From the NCBI RefSeq assembly GCF_900168065.1, contig NZ_FUZZ01000001.1, positions 2,476,623-2,540,622 on the forward strand: DNA of 64,000 bases, in the 5' to 3' direction. This stretch comes from Chitinophaga ginsengisegetis (GTDB lineage Bacteria > Bacteroidota > Bacteroidia > Chitinophagales > Chitinophagaceae). Below, piece by piece: positions 27,879-37,098 of this stretch. The position numbers were made by a program, and so were the translations under genes. Under the pieces are notes generated by a model. That model was not told the DNA's origin, did no database searches, and saw only the letters and a program-made list of their open reading frames with translations. Position 1 is the stretch's first letter; every line of letters starts with the position of its first letter.

Positions 27879-28472
27879 TTATTTTTTAATTATGCATATG
27901 AGGTAAACAAGAAGTAGTAGGAAATGGAGCTTTCCTAAAGCTCTCCGTAAAATTTTAAGCGCCTTATGAAGGTGCGCTTCCACTGTTTTCTGGGAAATAT
28001 AAAGCTCGGCAGCTATCTGTTTATCGGATTTCCCTTCTTCCCGGCTCATGCGAAAAACCATCTGGCATTTCTCCGGCAATGCCTTTACAGCCAATTCTAT
28101 CTCAGCATTCAGGTCACGTAGATATAACAACCGCTCAGTGCTATCTTCGGTAACCTGTATTTGGGAAATGTCCACGAAATCTCTAGGAGACTTGTTTCTG
28201 GCTGCTATTTTGGCAATGATCTTATATCTCACAATAGCAGCAATAAAGGTATGGAAACTATGTTTAAGCACAATTCGCTTCCTGCTTTTCCAGATATCAA
28301 TAAAGGTGTCCTGAACGAGTTCCTCAGCATCTTTAGAAGAATCTAGTTTACAAAATGCTTTATACACCATTTGTTTCCAGTATCTTTCATAAAGCAATTC
28401 GAACGCGCGCTGATCATCATCAGCTAAACGCTGATAAAGTTGGTTGTCATTTAATTCATTTAACCCGGACAT
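27879..28472 (-). CDS. ECF sigma-70 factor (third locus)
   Basis: Sigma factor of 197 residues: region 2 (FELLYERYWKQM, DAEELVQDTFIDIWKSR) and region 4 (LPEKCQMVFRMSREEGKSDKQIA, SQKTVEAHLHKALK). It ends in a hydrophobic tail (FLLLLVYLICIIKK). A TAnnTTTG-type box (TAAATTTG on the minus strand, 28489-28496) lies 16 bp before the start, but the nearest TTTG upstream is only 13 bp away, so the promoter is uncertain. First gene of a five-gene operon ending at the terminator near 20671. Confidence 0.93.
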   Translation of the reverse strand: MSGLNELNDNQLYQRLADDDQRAFELLYERYWKQMVYKAFCKLDSSKDAEELVQDTFIDIWKSRKRIVLKHSFHTFIAAIVRYKIIAKIAARNKSPRDFVDISQIQVTEDSTERLLYLRDLNAEIELAVKALPEKCQMVFRMSREEGKSDKQIAAELYISQKTVEAHLHKALKILRRALGKLHFLLLLVYLICIIKK

Positions 28473-28516
28473 GATACTATCTGAGTAACAAATTTAATCA
28501 AATTTTGACCAAACCG

Positions 28517-28569
28517 AAAAAGATGCCCGGACAAATTGGTTTGATTGCCTGTAGCCGTCACCCGGGCAT
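28517..28569 (-). terminator. Intrinsic terminator after the rhaT-like gene
   Basis: Stem ATGCCCGG/CCGGGCAT (28523-28530 with 28562-28569) with a 31-nt loop, followed on the minus strand by CTTTTTC. It abuts the TGA at 28570-28572 that ends the full-length frame of the symporter and lies about 150 bp beyond the premature TAG, which supports TGA as the original end of the gene. Confidence 0.65.
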
Positions 28570-29673
28570 TCAGCCTGGTGTTTTATTTATGATGGGATCA
28601 CCTGTATACGAATGACGGCTAACTATTTCAAAGAGTTGCCATACCAACACAACTGAGGCGATAATCAACAGAATACCAACTTGTACATGTAGCTTCGCCT
28701 TCTTGCCTACGCCTTTCTATTCGTTCATGAGTACCCCCCACATGTTTGCAATGAGGATAATAAATGCCATATGAACAATCCAGCTGCTGACGCCATTTCC
28801 GAGCTTACTTTCTCCCATGCCGTAAAAGAAGAACTGGCAATACCAGGTGATGCCGGCCAATGCGGAGAACAGGTAATTTTTCAGCAGCGGTGTTTTGGCA
28901 TTGGTGTAGTCTTTAAAGGATTTATTGCGCACATTTAACAATACGCACCATATCAGGTTAACTAAAAGTCCTCCCCACAGCAGCGTAACATATATCACAT
29001 TGTTTTGATACAGGGGATTACAACCTGCGGCCACCGCCACCTCTGTCATCGGTTTCCCCGCTTCAATGCCGAAATTGAAACAGGCACTGAGAATACCGGC
29101 TACGATCGTTACAATCAATCCCTTCGTTAGATTAAATTCAGCAACGGACGCACTCTGTTGCAATTTGGTAAGCTCTCTTTCCTTCAATACTCCTGCGCGG
29201 CCACATACATAAATGGCAAGAAGGCAAACTGCGATCCCGGCCAGTATTACTCTGCCCCAGGACGTTGTAAGCAATTCGGTAAAAGTAGATTTACCCTCCG
29301 CGGGATAGAAGTTATAGTAAATGGCAGGCACCAATGCTCCAAAGGCAGAACAAAATCCCAACACTATTGAATTTCCCAACGACATACCCAGGTATCTTAT
29401 ACCCAGTCCGTACGTAAGCCCCCCTATCCCCCACAGCAATCCAAAGATCAGTGTAGCCCTGATCGTTTCCCAGGGCGTACTTTTAATAATATCTATAAAT
29501 CCCGGGATAGTAACGGCTTCCGCAACAGGTGGCACTATCAACCAGGAGAAAAGCCCTCCGGTGATCCAGTAGCTCTCCCATTGCCATCCCTTTACCTTTC
29601 TATAGGGCGCATAAAAACTCCCGGAGGCAAAACCGCCAATGAAATGAAAAATAACTCCTAATAAAGCCTCCAT
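28570..29673 (-). pseudogene. L-rhamnose:proton symporter (RhaT family), interrupted by an amber codon
   Basis: Ten-helix inner-membrane sugar symporter. The first 318 codons (29673 down to 28720) show RhaT-family features: HFIGGFASGSFYAPYRKVKGW at the start, GLLWGIGGLTYGLGIRYLG, and the last intact segment IANMWGVLMNE. A TAG follows at 28717-28719. In the same frame 48 further sense codons continue, reading KGVGKKAKLHVQ, then the hydrophobic helix VGILLIIASVVLVW, and stop at TGA 28570. RhaT relatives have Trp at this position (KEWKG-type segment), so TGG to TAG is the simplest explanation. As it stands the product lacks the final membrane helix. A sequencing error, or readthrough, is possible. 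Context: downstream end of a locus with an alpha-L-rhamnosidase nearby. Confidence 0.8.
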
Positions 29674-29757
29674 ATTGATTAATTACCTGCCCTGAAAGAT
29701 TTACGCACTCACCGGTACGTACAGAATTGGGGTCAACAAACCGGAACTATTCGTACA

Positions 29758-30759
29758 CTAGTTATTTCCAAACACAGCTTTTATCGCTTTCAGATAAGCA
29801 TCGCCATACTTTTTCTCTGGCAACAGGTAACTCCCTTCTGTCCATTCATTCCAGGAATTGATCACGACAATTTTCTCCCGTGGTTTGTAGATATCAAGAA
29901 ACTCTTTGGCTTTCGTCAGTTGCCGCTGAAATTCTGTTGGTGTATTTCCTGTAAACACCGGTGTCCACGGATAACGTCTATATTCGAACTTATCCGTTTG
30001 CATGCAACGCGGACTTGCATCCCATCCCATTGATATATTCGGGGTATACAATACGCCAGGGAATTCTTTTATAATAGAATTCCAGTACTTCTCCATGGAA
30101 GCAAAGAGAGTTTGAATGGGCGCGGAAGGAAATCCATCCTTCTCACTATATTCATTATGATGGAGATAGCAGTAAGTAGACGCACTGCCGCAATTAAGTC
30201 CGTCCAGAAAAGCCTGTAAATCCTTTGGGCGGGATACACCTCGCACCTGCTGCAAAAATTTGTTGTTGAGCATCCAACTCATCACATTCAGATGTACTCC
30301 AGGGAAACCAGCCTGTTTTGTTTTTCTTTCCAGCATATCAATCGCATCTTTTGCCTGTTCAATACCTCCCAACCCCTGCACCAGTTTTTTCAGATCATAG
30401 ATCATCAGCACCGGTTTCCCATCTATTTTGTAATAAGACGGATGGCTAAAATACTTTCGAATCCAACGCAAGGCTATTTTTTCAAACTCCCTCCGGTCAA
30501 TATCTCCACGCCAGATCAGGTCATTGTTCTTACCGTTGAATGCGTCGTCCGCATTCCTTTTATCCCAGGCCAGGTTCACATCGTGATTGGCCCACATCAG
30601 GTAGAACTTCACCCGGTCATTATTACGCGCTTTAAGATACCCGTCATTTAAATGGCCTTCCAGGAAAGGCAGACCGTCATACCAGTACCAATCGAAAATG
30701 AAAACGTTAATACCGTGATCGGCTGCGGCATTAATCTCCATCTCTATTAAGGCAAACAA
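29758..30759 (-). CDS. GH99/WbsX-like glycan-active protein, probably truncated at its 5' end
   Basis: The 333 residues match the core and C-terminus of the WbsX/GH99-like family: HGINVFIFDWYWYDG, FYLMWANHDVN, KPVLMIYDLKKL and VVINSWNEWTEGSYLLPE, the last being the conserved closing motif. The protein opens almost directly at the second beta-strand of the family fold; the preceding roughly 70 or more residues and a signal peptide are missing, and the frame upstream closes at a TAA near 30793 without encoding them. No ATG is available at the start (TTG at 30759). I infer a 5' deletion and doubt a functional secreted enzyme. It follows the terminator of the GH65-like gene. Confidence 0.7.
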   Translation of the reverse strand: MFALIEMEINAAADHGINVFIFDWYWYDGLPFLEGHLNDGYLKARNNDRVKFYLMWANHDVNLAWDKRNADDAFNGKNNDLIWRGDIDRREFEKIALRWIRKYFSHPSYYKIDGKPVLMIYDLKKLVQGLGGIEQAKDAIDMLERKTKQAGFPGVHLNVMSWMLNNKFLQQVRGVSRPKDLQAFLDGLNCGSASTYCYLHHNEYSEKDGFPSAPIQTLFASMEKYWNSIIKEFPGVLYTPNISMGWDASPRCMQTDKFEYRRYPWTPVFTGNTPTEFQRQLTKAKEFLDIYKPREKIVVINSWNEWTEGSYLLPEKKYGDAYLKAIKAVFGNN

Positions 30760-31042
30760 TTCACCACTTCCACACCTTAACTTTCGATTCTTTTATGGAC
30801 TACTTCGATATTTGATTCCAGCGAAGACTTCATTCGGTCAAACTGTTGCCAGTAAGCCTCCAATTTTATTCCGAACAAACTTTCTTTTAGCATGCATTTT
30901 TCTCTTCATAGAATGAATCTACGAAAGATTGCTTCGTAGTGATTTTGTAAAATGATCGAAATATTTAGTTTTTTTGAGATAGTTTTTATTTCTGAAAATC
31001 CCACCGCGTCTGAGTGCGTTCGTTGCTCCACGATATCTTCCA
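30760..31042. other. Intergenic region with a 38-codon frame and a small hairpin
   Basis: This stretch replaces the expected 5' end of the GH99-like gene. A minus-strand frame at 30777-30893 encodes 38 residues (MLKESLFGIKLEAYWQQF at its start) that I do not recognise; it may be a gene fragment. A 7-bp hairpin CTACGAA/TTCGTAG (30919-30925 with 30933-30939) lies upstream of it. Nothing else is supported. Confidence 0.4.
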
Positions 31043-31081
31043 CAAAAGCACAAAGACGCCTCAATACAAAATTGAGACGTC
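31043..31081 (-). terminator. Intrinsic terminator of the glycosidase operon
   Basis: An 11-bp stem (31055-31065 with 31071-31081, GACGCCTCAAT against ATTGAGACGTC, one wobble) with loop ACAAA. On the minus strand it is followed by TTTGTGCTTTTG. It lies about 33 bp after the stop of the GH65-like gene, so the operon ends here and the GH99-like and rhaT-like genes are outside it. Confidence 0.75.
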
Positions 31082-31114
31082 CTTTTACGAACAGTCTAGA
31101 TTCATCTACCAGTA

Positions 31115-33184
31115 CTACTTATTACTCACCTTATAAGTTTTCTTTTCCACACCAATGCCAGTCATCGTGAGGCTTTTCCAATTTTTGGGTAATACTGACG
31201 GTACTTGCTTAATCCCTCCGGGCGTTATATCCAGTCCACCGAAGCCCATCATCACACATTGCAAAATACCGCCCGCACCTGTTGCAAAGTAAGGATTGGT
31301 ACCGCCCTTGGTTTCTGCAATAACCCGGAATGGTGGATTCAGATTGGGTTCATATGCGTCTTTAAAGAAACGAGCTGCCTTTTCTGCATTTCCCAGCCTG
31401 GCATACAACAGGGAGAAGATGGCCTGTGTCATAGCAGGCGTCCCTTCATTCGGTACGCGTGTGGAGTAGTAATCCAGGTCCTTCTTTATTTGTCCGGCAT
31501 CGGTAATTTCTTTCAGCGGGTATGCCAACAGATTTACATCCGCCTGTTTAATCCCTTCGCCATTATAAGTGGCATGCTCTTTTGTAACACCATTGCCGAG
31601 TTTTAAAATGGGGATATTATCAGCTACATTTTTCCAATCGGCGCCGGGTGTTTCCCCCAATATCTTTGCCGCTTCAATAGCAGCGTACAGGTTAGCTTTT
31701 GCAGCGGCATTGGTAAATGCATTATTATCTACATTCTCTGCCCACTCATCTGCGGCTACTACGTTTTTGATTTCATATTTTCCAGGTCCGTTGCGTTCCA
31801 CCCTGCTTGACCAGAAATCGGCAGTAGCAGAAAGGATAAGCCAACCTTTTTCTTTTAACCATTTCCGATCCTGTGTTACCTGATAGTAGTTCCAGGCTGC
31901 CAGAGCTACATCGGCAGTAATATGATGTTCAAAAGGCCCGCTCAATGCCCATACCGGCGTTTCTTCCTCACCGCTTTCGGCACTTTCCCATGGGAACATG
32001 GCGCCTCTCAATCCATGTGCAAATGCATTGCGCCTGGCTGCTTCCAGCCTTTCGTAGCGATACTCCACCATGTTCCTGGCTAACTCCGGATGAAGTACCA
32101 ACAAGGCGGGGAACATCCACAAATCGGCATCCCAGAAAACGTGGCCGTTGTATCCCAAACCAGATAACCCCATAGGTGACAAGGAATATCCGGTACCTTC
32201 CCTGATAAATGCATACAAATGATACATCATGCTATGCACATCCTGCTGTGCCTGTGCATCTCCGTCAATCACAATATCGCTTTTCCATAATTCGTCCCAG
32301 GCCTTATTGTGGAAACTGATAAGCCGGTCGCGACCTTCCAGCTTTGCGTATAAAGTCATACGCTCCGCTTCGTTTAATGGATCGTTGTGCTGGGCAGAAG
32401 TAATGGAGGAACCGGCAAGGGAATAACGGTAGGTTTCCCCGGCTTTAACCGTACGGCTAAACTTCATTCCATGCATATTGTTATCCCACATTTCGTGGAT
32501 CACCTTAGGCTCCCGGCCATGCGGTTCCGCAAACAGGAAAGTATTGGAAGCACACATCAGCAACTTACCCGTAGGACTCCTGGCAGATGAAGTCAGGAGT
32601 GATATGGAGGTATGGGGCCTGTCAATTTCATTATAATAATTCTGAACATCGCGCAGTGCATCCGGCGCCTCCATCAGGCTGGCGCCTGTGATGGTAATAT
32701 CCTTTTTCGCCGTTACCTCCACATCCATCAGCACGGTAAAGGGTAAATGACGTAAAGCATAGTAAGTTGTTTTCACAAAAGCTTTATCAGTGACGTCAAA
32801 AGAAGTGGTGAATCCTGCATACCGCATGTCGAGCGACTGTTGAAAATTTGTAACCGATTTTGCATCTACTCTTTTGCCATCTACCTCCAGGTACATATTC
32901 AACAGGTTGAAGCTCTTCAGGAAATTGCTGACGCGCCCGCGCCCATATAGATCAAAAGCCCCGGCCAATACGACGTCTTTTACCTTAAACGGCTCGGGAG
33001 AAGATACGATACCAATCATGCCGTTGGCCGCCGTGATGCCATAGTAGGCGGATGGATCAATTTTCTGCGCTTCTGCTTTCCATTTATCCTGCGCGGTAAC
33101 TTCCTTACACAGGAGGAAAAAACAAACCATATGTGCAACCCTGCAAAGATGCTTGCTCCGTTTACTGACGAACTTTTTCTCCAT
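31115..33184 (-). CDS. GH65-like glycoside hydrolase/phosphorylase
   Basis: Exported (alpha/alpha)6-barrel enzyme of 689 residues with a signal peptide near residues 1-32. An N-terminal beta-sandwich (YYGITAANGMIGIV) precedes the barrel, which has the GH65 substrate loop GHVFWDADLWMFPALL (about 347-362) and the proposed general acid Glu480 in AADEWAENVDNNAFTN. Family members act on alpha-glucosides such as kojibiose, trehalose or glucosyl-galactose, either by hydrolysis or phosphorolysis; an exported form suggests hydrolysis. The frame extends to 33223, but the ATG at 33184 gives the signal peptide and lies 4 bp after the previous stop. Last gene before the terminator. Confidence 0.88.
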   Translation of the reverse strand: MEKKFVSKRSKHLCRVAHMVCFFLLCKEVTAQDKWKAEAQKIDPSAYYGITAANGMIGIVSSPEPFKVKDVVLAGAFDLYGRGRVSNFLKSFNLLNMYLEVDGKRVDAKSVTNFQQSLDMRYAGFTTSFDVTDKAFVKTTYYALRHLPFTVLMDVEVTAKKDITITGASLMEAPDALRDVQNYYNEIDRPHTSISLLTSSARSPTGKLLMCASNTFLFAEPHGREPKVIHEMWDNNMHGMKFSRTVKAGETYRYSLAGSSITSAQHNDPLNEAERMTLYAKLEGRDRLISFHNKAWDELWKSDIVIDGDAQAQQDVHSMMYHLYAFIREGTGYSLSPMGLSGLGYNGHVFWDADLWMFPALLVLHPELARNMVEYRYERLEAARRNAFAHGLRGAMFPWESAESGEEETPVWALSGPFEHHITADVALAAWNYYQVTQDRKWLKEKGWLILSATADFWSSRVERNGPGKYEIKNVVAADEWAENVDNNAFTNAAAKANLYAAIEAAKILGETPGADWKNVADNIPILKLGNGVTKEHATYNGEGIKQADVNLLAYPLKEITDAGQIKKDLDYYSTRVPNEGTPAMTQAIFSLLYARLGNAEKAARFFKDAYEPNLNPPFRVIAETKGGTNPYFATGAGGILQCVMMGFGGLDITPGGIKQVPSVLPKNWKSLTMTGIGVEKKTYKVSNK

Positions 33185-33188
33185 ACAT

Positions 33189-35540
33189 TTAATCTTTAAT
33201 AATGAGTTCATTCTTCCCGCCATTCATAGGTATCAATAACGGTTTCCCATCCAGTAGTTTTCCATTGAGATAATATTGGCTTCCTTTTTCGTACTCCGTA
33301 CTGAATACAATGCCCCACTGCTTTTTTTGTTGTATAACCGTATATTTAACGGTATTGGCGGCTTTTTCCACCGAAAGAGAAAATACATTATCTCCCACCG
33401 GCAGGTGTTCTATCTTGCCTTCCTTCCAATTCGAAGGAAATTGAGGCGCCAATAAGATCCTTTTATGAATGGCATCGGGTTGTACTCCAAATACATATTT
33501 TACCAGCGGCACTGTCATTCCGTAGTTGGTCCATGCCTGGGTGAAACAGCCATAGTCGGGCATCATTTCAGAAATAGATCCGGGCAAGGTTTGGCCAAAC
33601 GTTTCCACAATTTTTCCTACATACCACATGGCTTCATCAATACGCCCATAGCGGCACTCCGCTACCGCCTGTACGCCGGTAGCGATGGTCATCATATGAC
33701 GCCGGTCGATGGCTGCCGATAAATAGGGGCCATAAGGACCGCAATTTTCTTTGCGGATAACATCAAGAGAATGCAACGCCCTCTCGCGGGGGGCAATCCC
33801 TGTTTCCATTGGCGTATTGATTACCCAGTTTTTATTCAGCACCCATCCCTGGCTAGCCGCCGGCATTTTTTCCACCGCGTCTTTTAATTGCTGATAATAC
33901 GTCACCATCCTGGCTGTTCCTGTATCGCTCCGCTCACCCAGTTGTACTTGTTCTATGGCTCCTTTACAGGCAGAAATGGCATCTGCGGTGGTGCCATAAA
34001 AATCGCAGTAGAGGCTTTGCTCATTACTCCAGTATTCTTTATTTATTTTATCCTTCAGCAATACCGACAAGCTATCATATCGTGCCTTGGCGCCAGTATC
34101 GTTCATGGCAGAAGCCAACATAGTAGCTGCTTCCAGGGCTTGCTGGGTGTACACCGCTACATCAATGAGTTCTGCATTCAGGCCACGTATCTCCATTATC
34201 CCGTACCCTTCGGGGAATAAATTATGATTCTGGTCTTTTTCTCCCAGGAGCCAGTCAATGCCTTGCCGGATGTATGGATATACTTCCCTGATAAAAGAAG
34301 TATCGCCGGTATACTCGTATAAGCGGCCTACACACATGATAAAATGCGCCGTCTCCTGCGTATTGCCTTTATTGGTAACAGTACCATTTGTGGAAATCTC
34401 ATGAGCAATCCTGCCATTCCCGTTTACCTTTTGCGATTGTTCAAACAGCAAATGCAAGGTTTGTTTTGCCAGCTCTATATTCCCCGTTGCTAACAATCCC
34501 TGTACCGCATAAGTATTGTCGCAACCGAACCACCATGGGTATTCCATCAACCCGGCGCCAAGCCCAGTTCCAATGCCGGGTACGGTACGGGTAAGCCACG
34601 CCGTATTTATTTTAGTCCAGTCGTACGCCTGCTGTAGCGACTTATCGGGAACAGTGATTTTCGCACGCTCCAACAATACCCGGTAACTGGTATTCTTTTT
34701 TTTCAACAACAACGCATGGTGCTTCTGAAGATCCTGGTATACGGCGTCCGCTTCCTTCCCGTTGCGGTTGGAGCCTGCCACCACGAAAACTATGGTGGCC
34801 GCTCCATTGGCCGGCAGCGCTATTTTGTAGGTTAAGGAAGCCGCTGCTCCATTTCCAATGGTTTGTTCCGGCAGGAAAACCTTGTCTCCCACAAGATGCT
34901 CAACAGCCGGTTGCGACGCCCCCCACTTTATATGCCAGGGATGTTGTTCATCCCTGGCAGTAAAAGTAGATTGTACAGCGTTCCATTCCACTACATCGCT
35001 GGCATCATTAACGCCTGTTTCCTTTGAGAACCAAACCGGGCTGACATCTGTTTTAGCGGCGAATTCCAGCGTAATACTCCTCGCTTCGGCAGCGTGGTTT
35101 TTCAGGGTGTATTCGACAATAATACCGGGTTTCCCATCAGGGCAAAACTGAAACCGTGTCACCGAGGTGTTGACGAGCGGCTTCCCATAAACGAGTTTAT
35201 TTCCGTGTGGATAGTTAATGAATTCATCGGCATCCTTCAGCCAGGCACTTTCTCCGGAATGGATATCTTTTATCTTCACCCAAAAACCATCCATCATTTT
35301 AATGGGATGCGCCCAGAGTCCACCCATCTCCCCTTTCACATGCCCGCCCATATCCGGGAAATTACCATCCTGGTTGCCGATGATATAGGAACGGTCGCCG
35401 GCAGCCACATATGGCATTCCTTTATGCTTTCCCTCATTGCTTATCCCGACAGTAAAATACTGATCAAAAGTCTGCGCCTGTGTAAATAAACATAAGGAAG
35501 AAAAGACACCTGATATCATTGCCGTCTTTCTAACAATCAT
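33189..35540 (-). CDS. Six-hairpin ((alpha/alpha)6) glycosidase, debranching-enzyme-like
   Basis: Exported protein of 783 residues; signal peptide to about residue 22. A large N-terminal beta domain (to about 290) is followed by an (alpha/alpha)6 barrel with MEYPWWFGCDNTYAVQGLLA, EISTNGTV and NAELIDVAVYTQQALE, and a likely catalytic Glu in PGSISEMMPDYGCFTQAW. This pattern resembles the C-terminal domain of glycogen debranching enzymes and related GH63/GH15-type folds; the CAZy family cannot be fixed by eye. It is 35 bp after susD and 4 bp before the GH65-like gene, so it probably acts on the glycan imported by that SusC/SusD pair. Confidence 0.8.
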   Translation of the reverse strand: MIVRKTAMISGVFSSLCLFTQAQTFDQYFTVGISNEGKHKGMPYVAAGDRSYIIGNQDGNFPDMGGHVKGEMGGLWAHPIKMMDGFWVKIKDIHSGESAWLKDADEFINYPHGNKLVYGKPLVNTSVTRFQFCPDGKPGIIVEYTLKNHAAEARSITLEFAAKTDVSPVWFSKETGVNDASDVVEWNAVQSTFTARDEQHPWHIKWGASQPAVEHLVGDKVFLPEQTIGNGAAASLTYKIALPANGAATIVFVVAGSNRNGKEADAVYQDLQKHHALLLKKKNTSYRVLLERAKITVPDKSLQQAYDWTKINTAWLTRTVPGIGTGLGAGLMEYPWWFGCDNTYAVQGLLATGNIELAKQTLHLLFEQSQKVNGNGRIAHEISTNGTVTNKGNTQETAHFIMCVGRLYEYTGDTSFIREVYPYIRQGIDWLLGEKDQNHNLFPEGYGIMEIRGLNAELIDVAVYTQQALEAATMLASAMNDTGAKARYDSLSVLLKDKINKEYWSNEQSLYCDFYGTTADAISACKGAIEQVQLGERSDTGTARMVTYYQQLKDAVEKMPAASQGWVLNKNWVINTPMETGIAPRERALHSLDVIRKENCGPYGPYLSAAIDRRHMMTIATGVQAVAECRYGRIDEAMWYVGKIVETFGQTLPGSISEMMPDYGCFTQAWTNYGMTVPLVKYVFGVQPDAIHKRILLAPQFPSNWKEGKIEHLPVGDNVFSLSVEKAANTVKYTVIQQKKQWGIVFSTEYEKGSQYYLNGKLLDGKPLLIPMNGGKNELIIKD

Positions 35541-35575
35541 AAAACCAGTTTAATCTTTCTTAAATAAGTGCTCCA

Positions 35576-37069
35576 CTAAAATCCCGCATTCTGCCGGCTA
35601 TTGGGGTTAGCATCCAGTTCTGCAATGGGAACGGGATACAATCCTTTCGTTTCAGACCGATAGCCCAATGCACCTAAATATCTGTCTGCCAGTCCCCATC
35701 TCAAAAGATCGAAATATCTTTTGCCTTCCAGCGCAAGCTCTACCCTGCGTTCGTGAACAATGGCATCAAAAAGTTGCGTATGGGGCGATGGCTTGTTATA
35801 TCCGAAAGCCCTCGTCCGCACCTGGCTGATAGCATCCCACGCCTCGTTGTCATGCCCGGTTGTTTTATAGGCAGCTTCCGCAAAAGCCAGCAATACTTCC
35901 GCATACCGGATCAAACGTTTATTTTGCCCGGTTTTTTCGGCGTTATTCCCTACAAATATTCCCTTTACATACTTAGCGCAGCCATAACCTGTTTCGGGAG
36001 CCCAGGCAGCCTGGAAAGGATGTTTATTCACATTATCGCCAGAAGAACCAGGAATAGGTTCATCTGAAATAATATCGCCAGGGGCGAAGATACTTGCTGC
36101 CCTGCGGGGATCGCCGGACTCAAATTCATCGAACAGGCTTTTGGTCGGTAAGCAGAAGCCTAATCCGAATATGGTGGAACCATTACGGGGACGAACCCAG
36201 AAATTAAACCCATTGCTTTGATCGAAGTCTGCTCCCTCACGGGTTTGCGCCTCAAACACAGATTCTTTATTATTGTTAGAAGCTACTTTAAACAAATCCA
36301 GGAAATTTGGCGTAAGACCATAGTTAAATTTTCCGCCGGCATTGCTAACTACTGCTTTCAGCACATTATAGGCATCCTGGTACTTTCCCCATTGCAGGTA
36401 AGTAATTCCCTTCAGGCTAGATGCAGCGCCGCGATTAGCCCGTCCAACATTCACGCTGGTAACATCGGCAGGGTAAGGTAATAAACTCTCTGCCTGCGAT
36501 AGCTCATCGATAATGAATTGATACGTTTCATCGGCCGTTGAACGTGGTAATTTAATATCTCCACCGAGTGTTGTTTTGGAGAGGGATACGCCGCCATAAC
36601 GGATAACCAGGCGATAGTAAAAGAAAGCCCTTAGAAAATGGGCTTCCCCCAGCACTCGTTTTTTAGTATCGGAATCTGGTTGAACATTATCCAACACCAG
36701 GTTACACCTGTAAATCCCGGTATAGTTGTCTGCCCAGTTATTCTTAATAGGATCTGAAGCTGCATCTATATTTAAGATATCAAAACTGTTAAGTGCTGCC
36801 AGATCGCTTCCCTGTCCTTTCACCGCATCATCAGACAGCACGTCTGATTCAAAACTGACTTTATTGGTCCAGAATGACAGCAAGGGATAATAGGCCGCAT
36901 TCATCGCCTGTTCTGCCTGTTGATCTGTCTGATAAAATCCTTCTGAACTGAGATAGCCCGGCTTCTTTTCCAGGAAATCCTTTTTACAGGAAGTCGCTAA
37001 AACAAAAAGAATAAGGAAACATGCAATATATTTCACGAGCGTTTTATAGTTTATTAACCGCTGTTTCAT
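35576..37069 (-). CDS. SusD/RagB-family lipoprotein (rhamnose-associated locus)
   Basis: Outer-membrane binding lipoprotein of 497 residues; lipobox LFVLATSC with Cys28. SusD motifs: GEAHFLRAFFYYRLVIRYGG and RRVELALEGKRYFDLLRWG; C-terminus PNSRQNAGF. The ATG at 37069 gives the best signal; an alternative at 37099 overlaps the susC stop as TAATG and would add ten residues. It is co-transcribed with the partner susC and with the two glycosidase genes. Confidence 0.92.
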   Translation of the reverse strand: MKQRLINYKTLVKYIACFLILFVLATSCKKDFLEKKPGYLSSEGFYQTDQQAEQAMNAAYYPLLSFWTNKVSFESDVLSDDAVKGQGSDLAALNSFDILNIDAASDPIKNNWADNYTGIYRCNLVLDNVQPDSDTKKRVLGEAHFLRAFFYYRLVIRYGGVSLSKTTLGGDIKLPRSTADETYQFIIDELSQAESLLPYPADVTSVNVGRANRGAASSLKGITYLQWGKYQDAYNVLKAVVSNAGGKFNYGLTPNFLDLFKVASNNNKESVFEAQTREGADFDQSNGFNFWVRPRNGSTIFGLGFCLPTKSLFDEFESGDPRRAASIFAPGDIISDEPIPGSSGDNVNKHPFQAAWAPETGYGCAKYVKGIFVGNNAEKTGQNKRLIRYAEVLLAFAEAAYKTTGHDNEAWDAISQVRTRAFGYNKPSPHTQLFDAIVHERRVELALEGKRYFDLLRWGLADRYLGALGYRSETKGLYPVPIAELDANPNSRQNAGF

Positions 37070-37098
37070 GATCAAATGATTTAAGAAAGATGTTGACA

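Noticed and set aside
30919..30939. Small hairpin CTACGAA/TTCGTAG as a dispersed repeat element
   Set aside because: Only one copy was noticed in the window, and the stem is short; needs a genome-wide comparison to mean anything.
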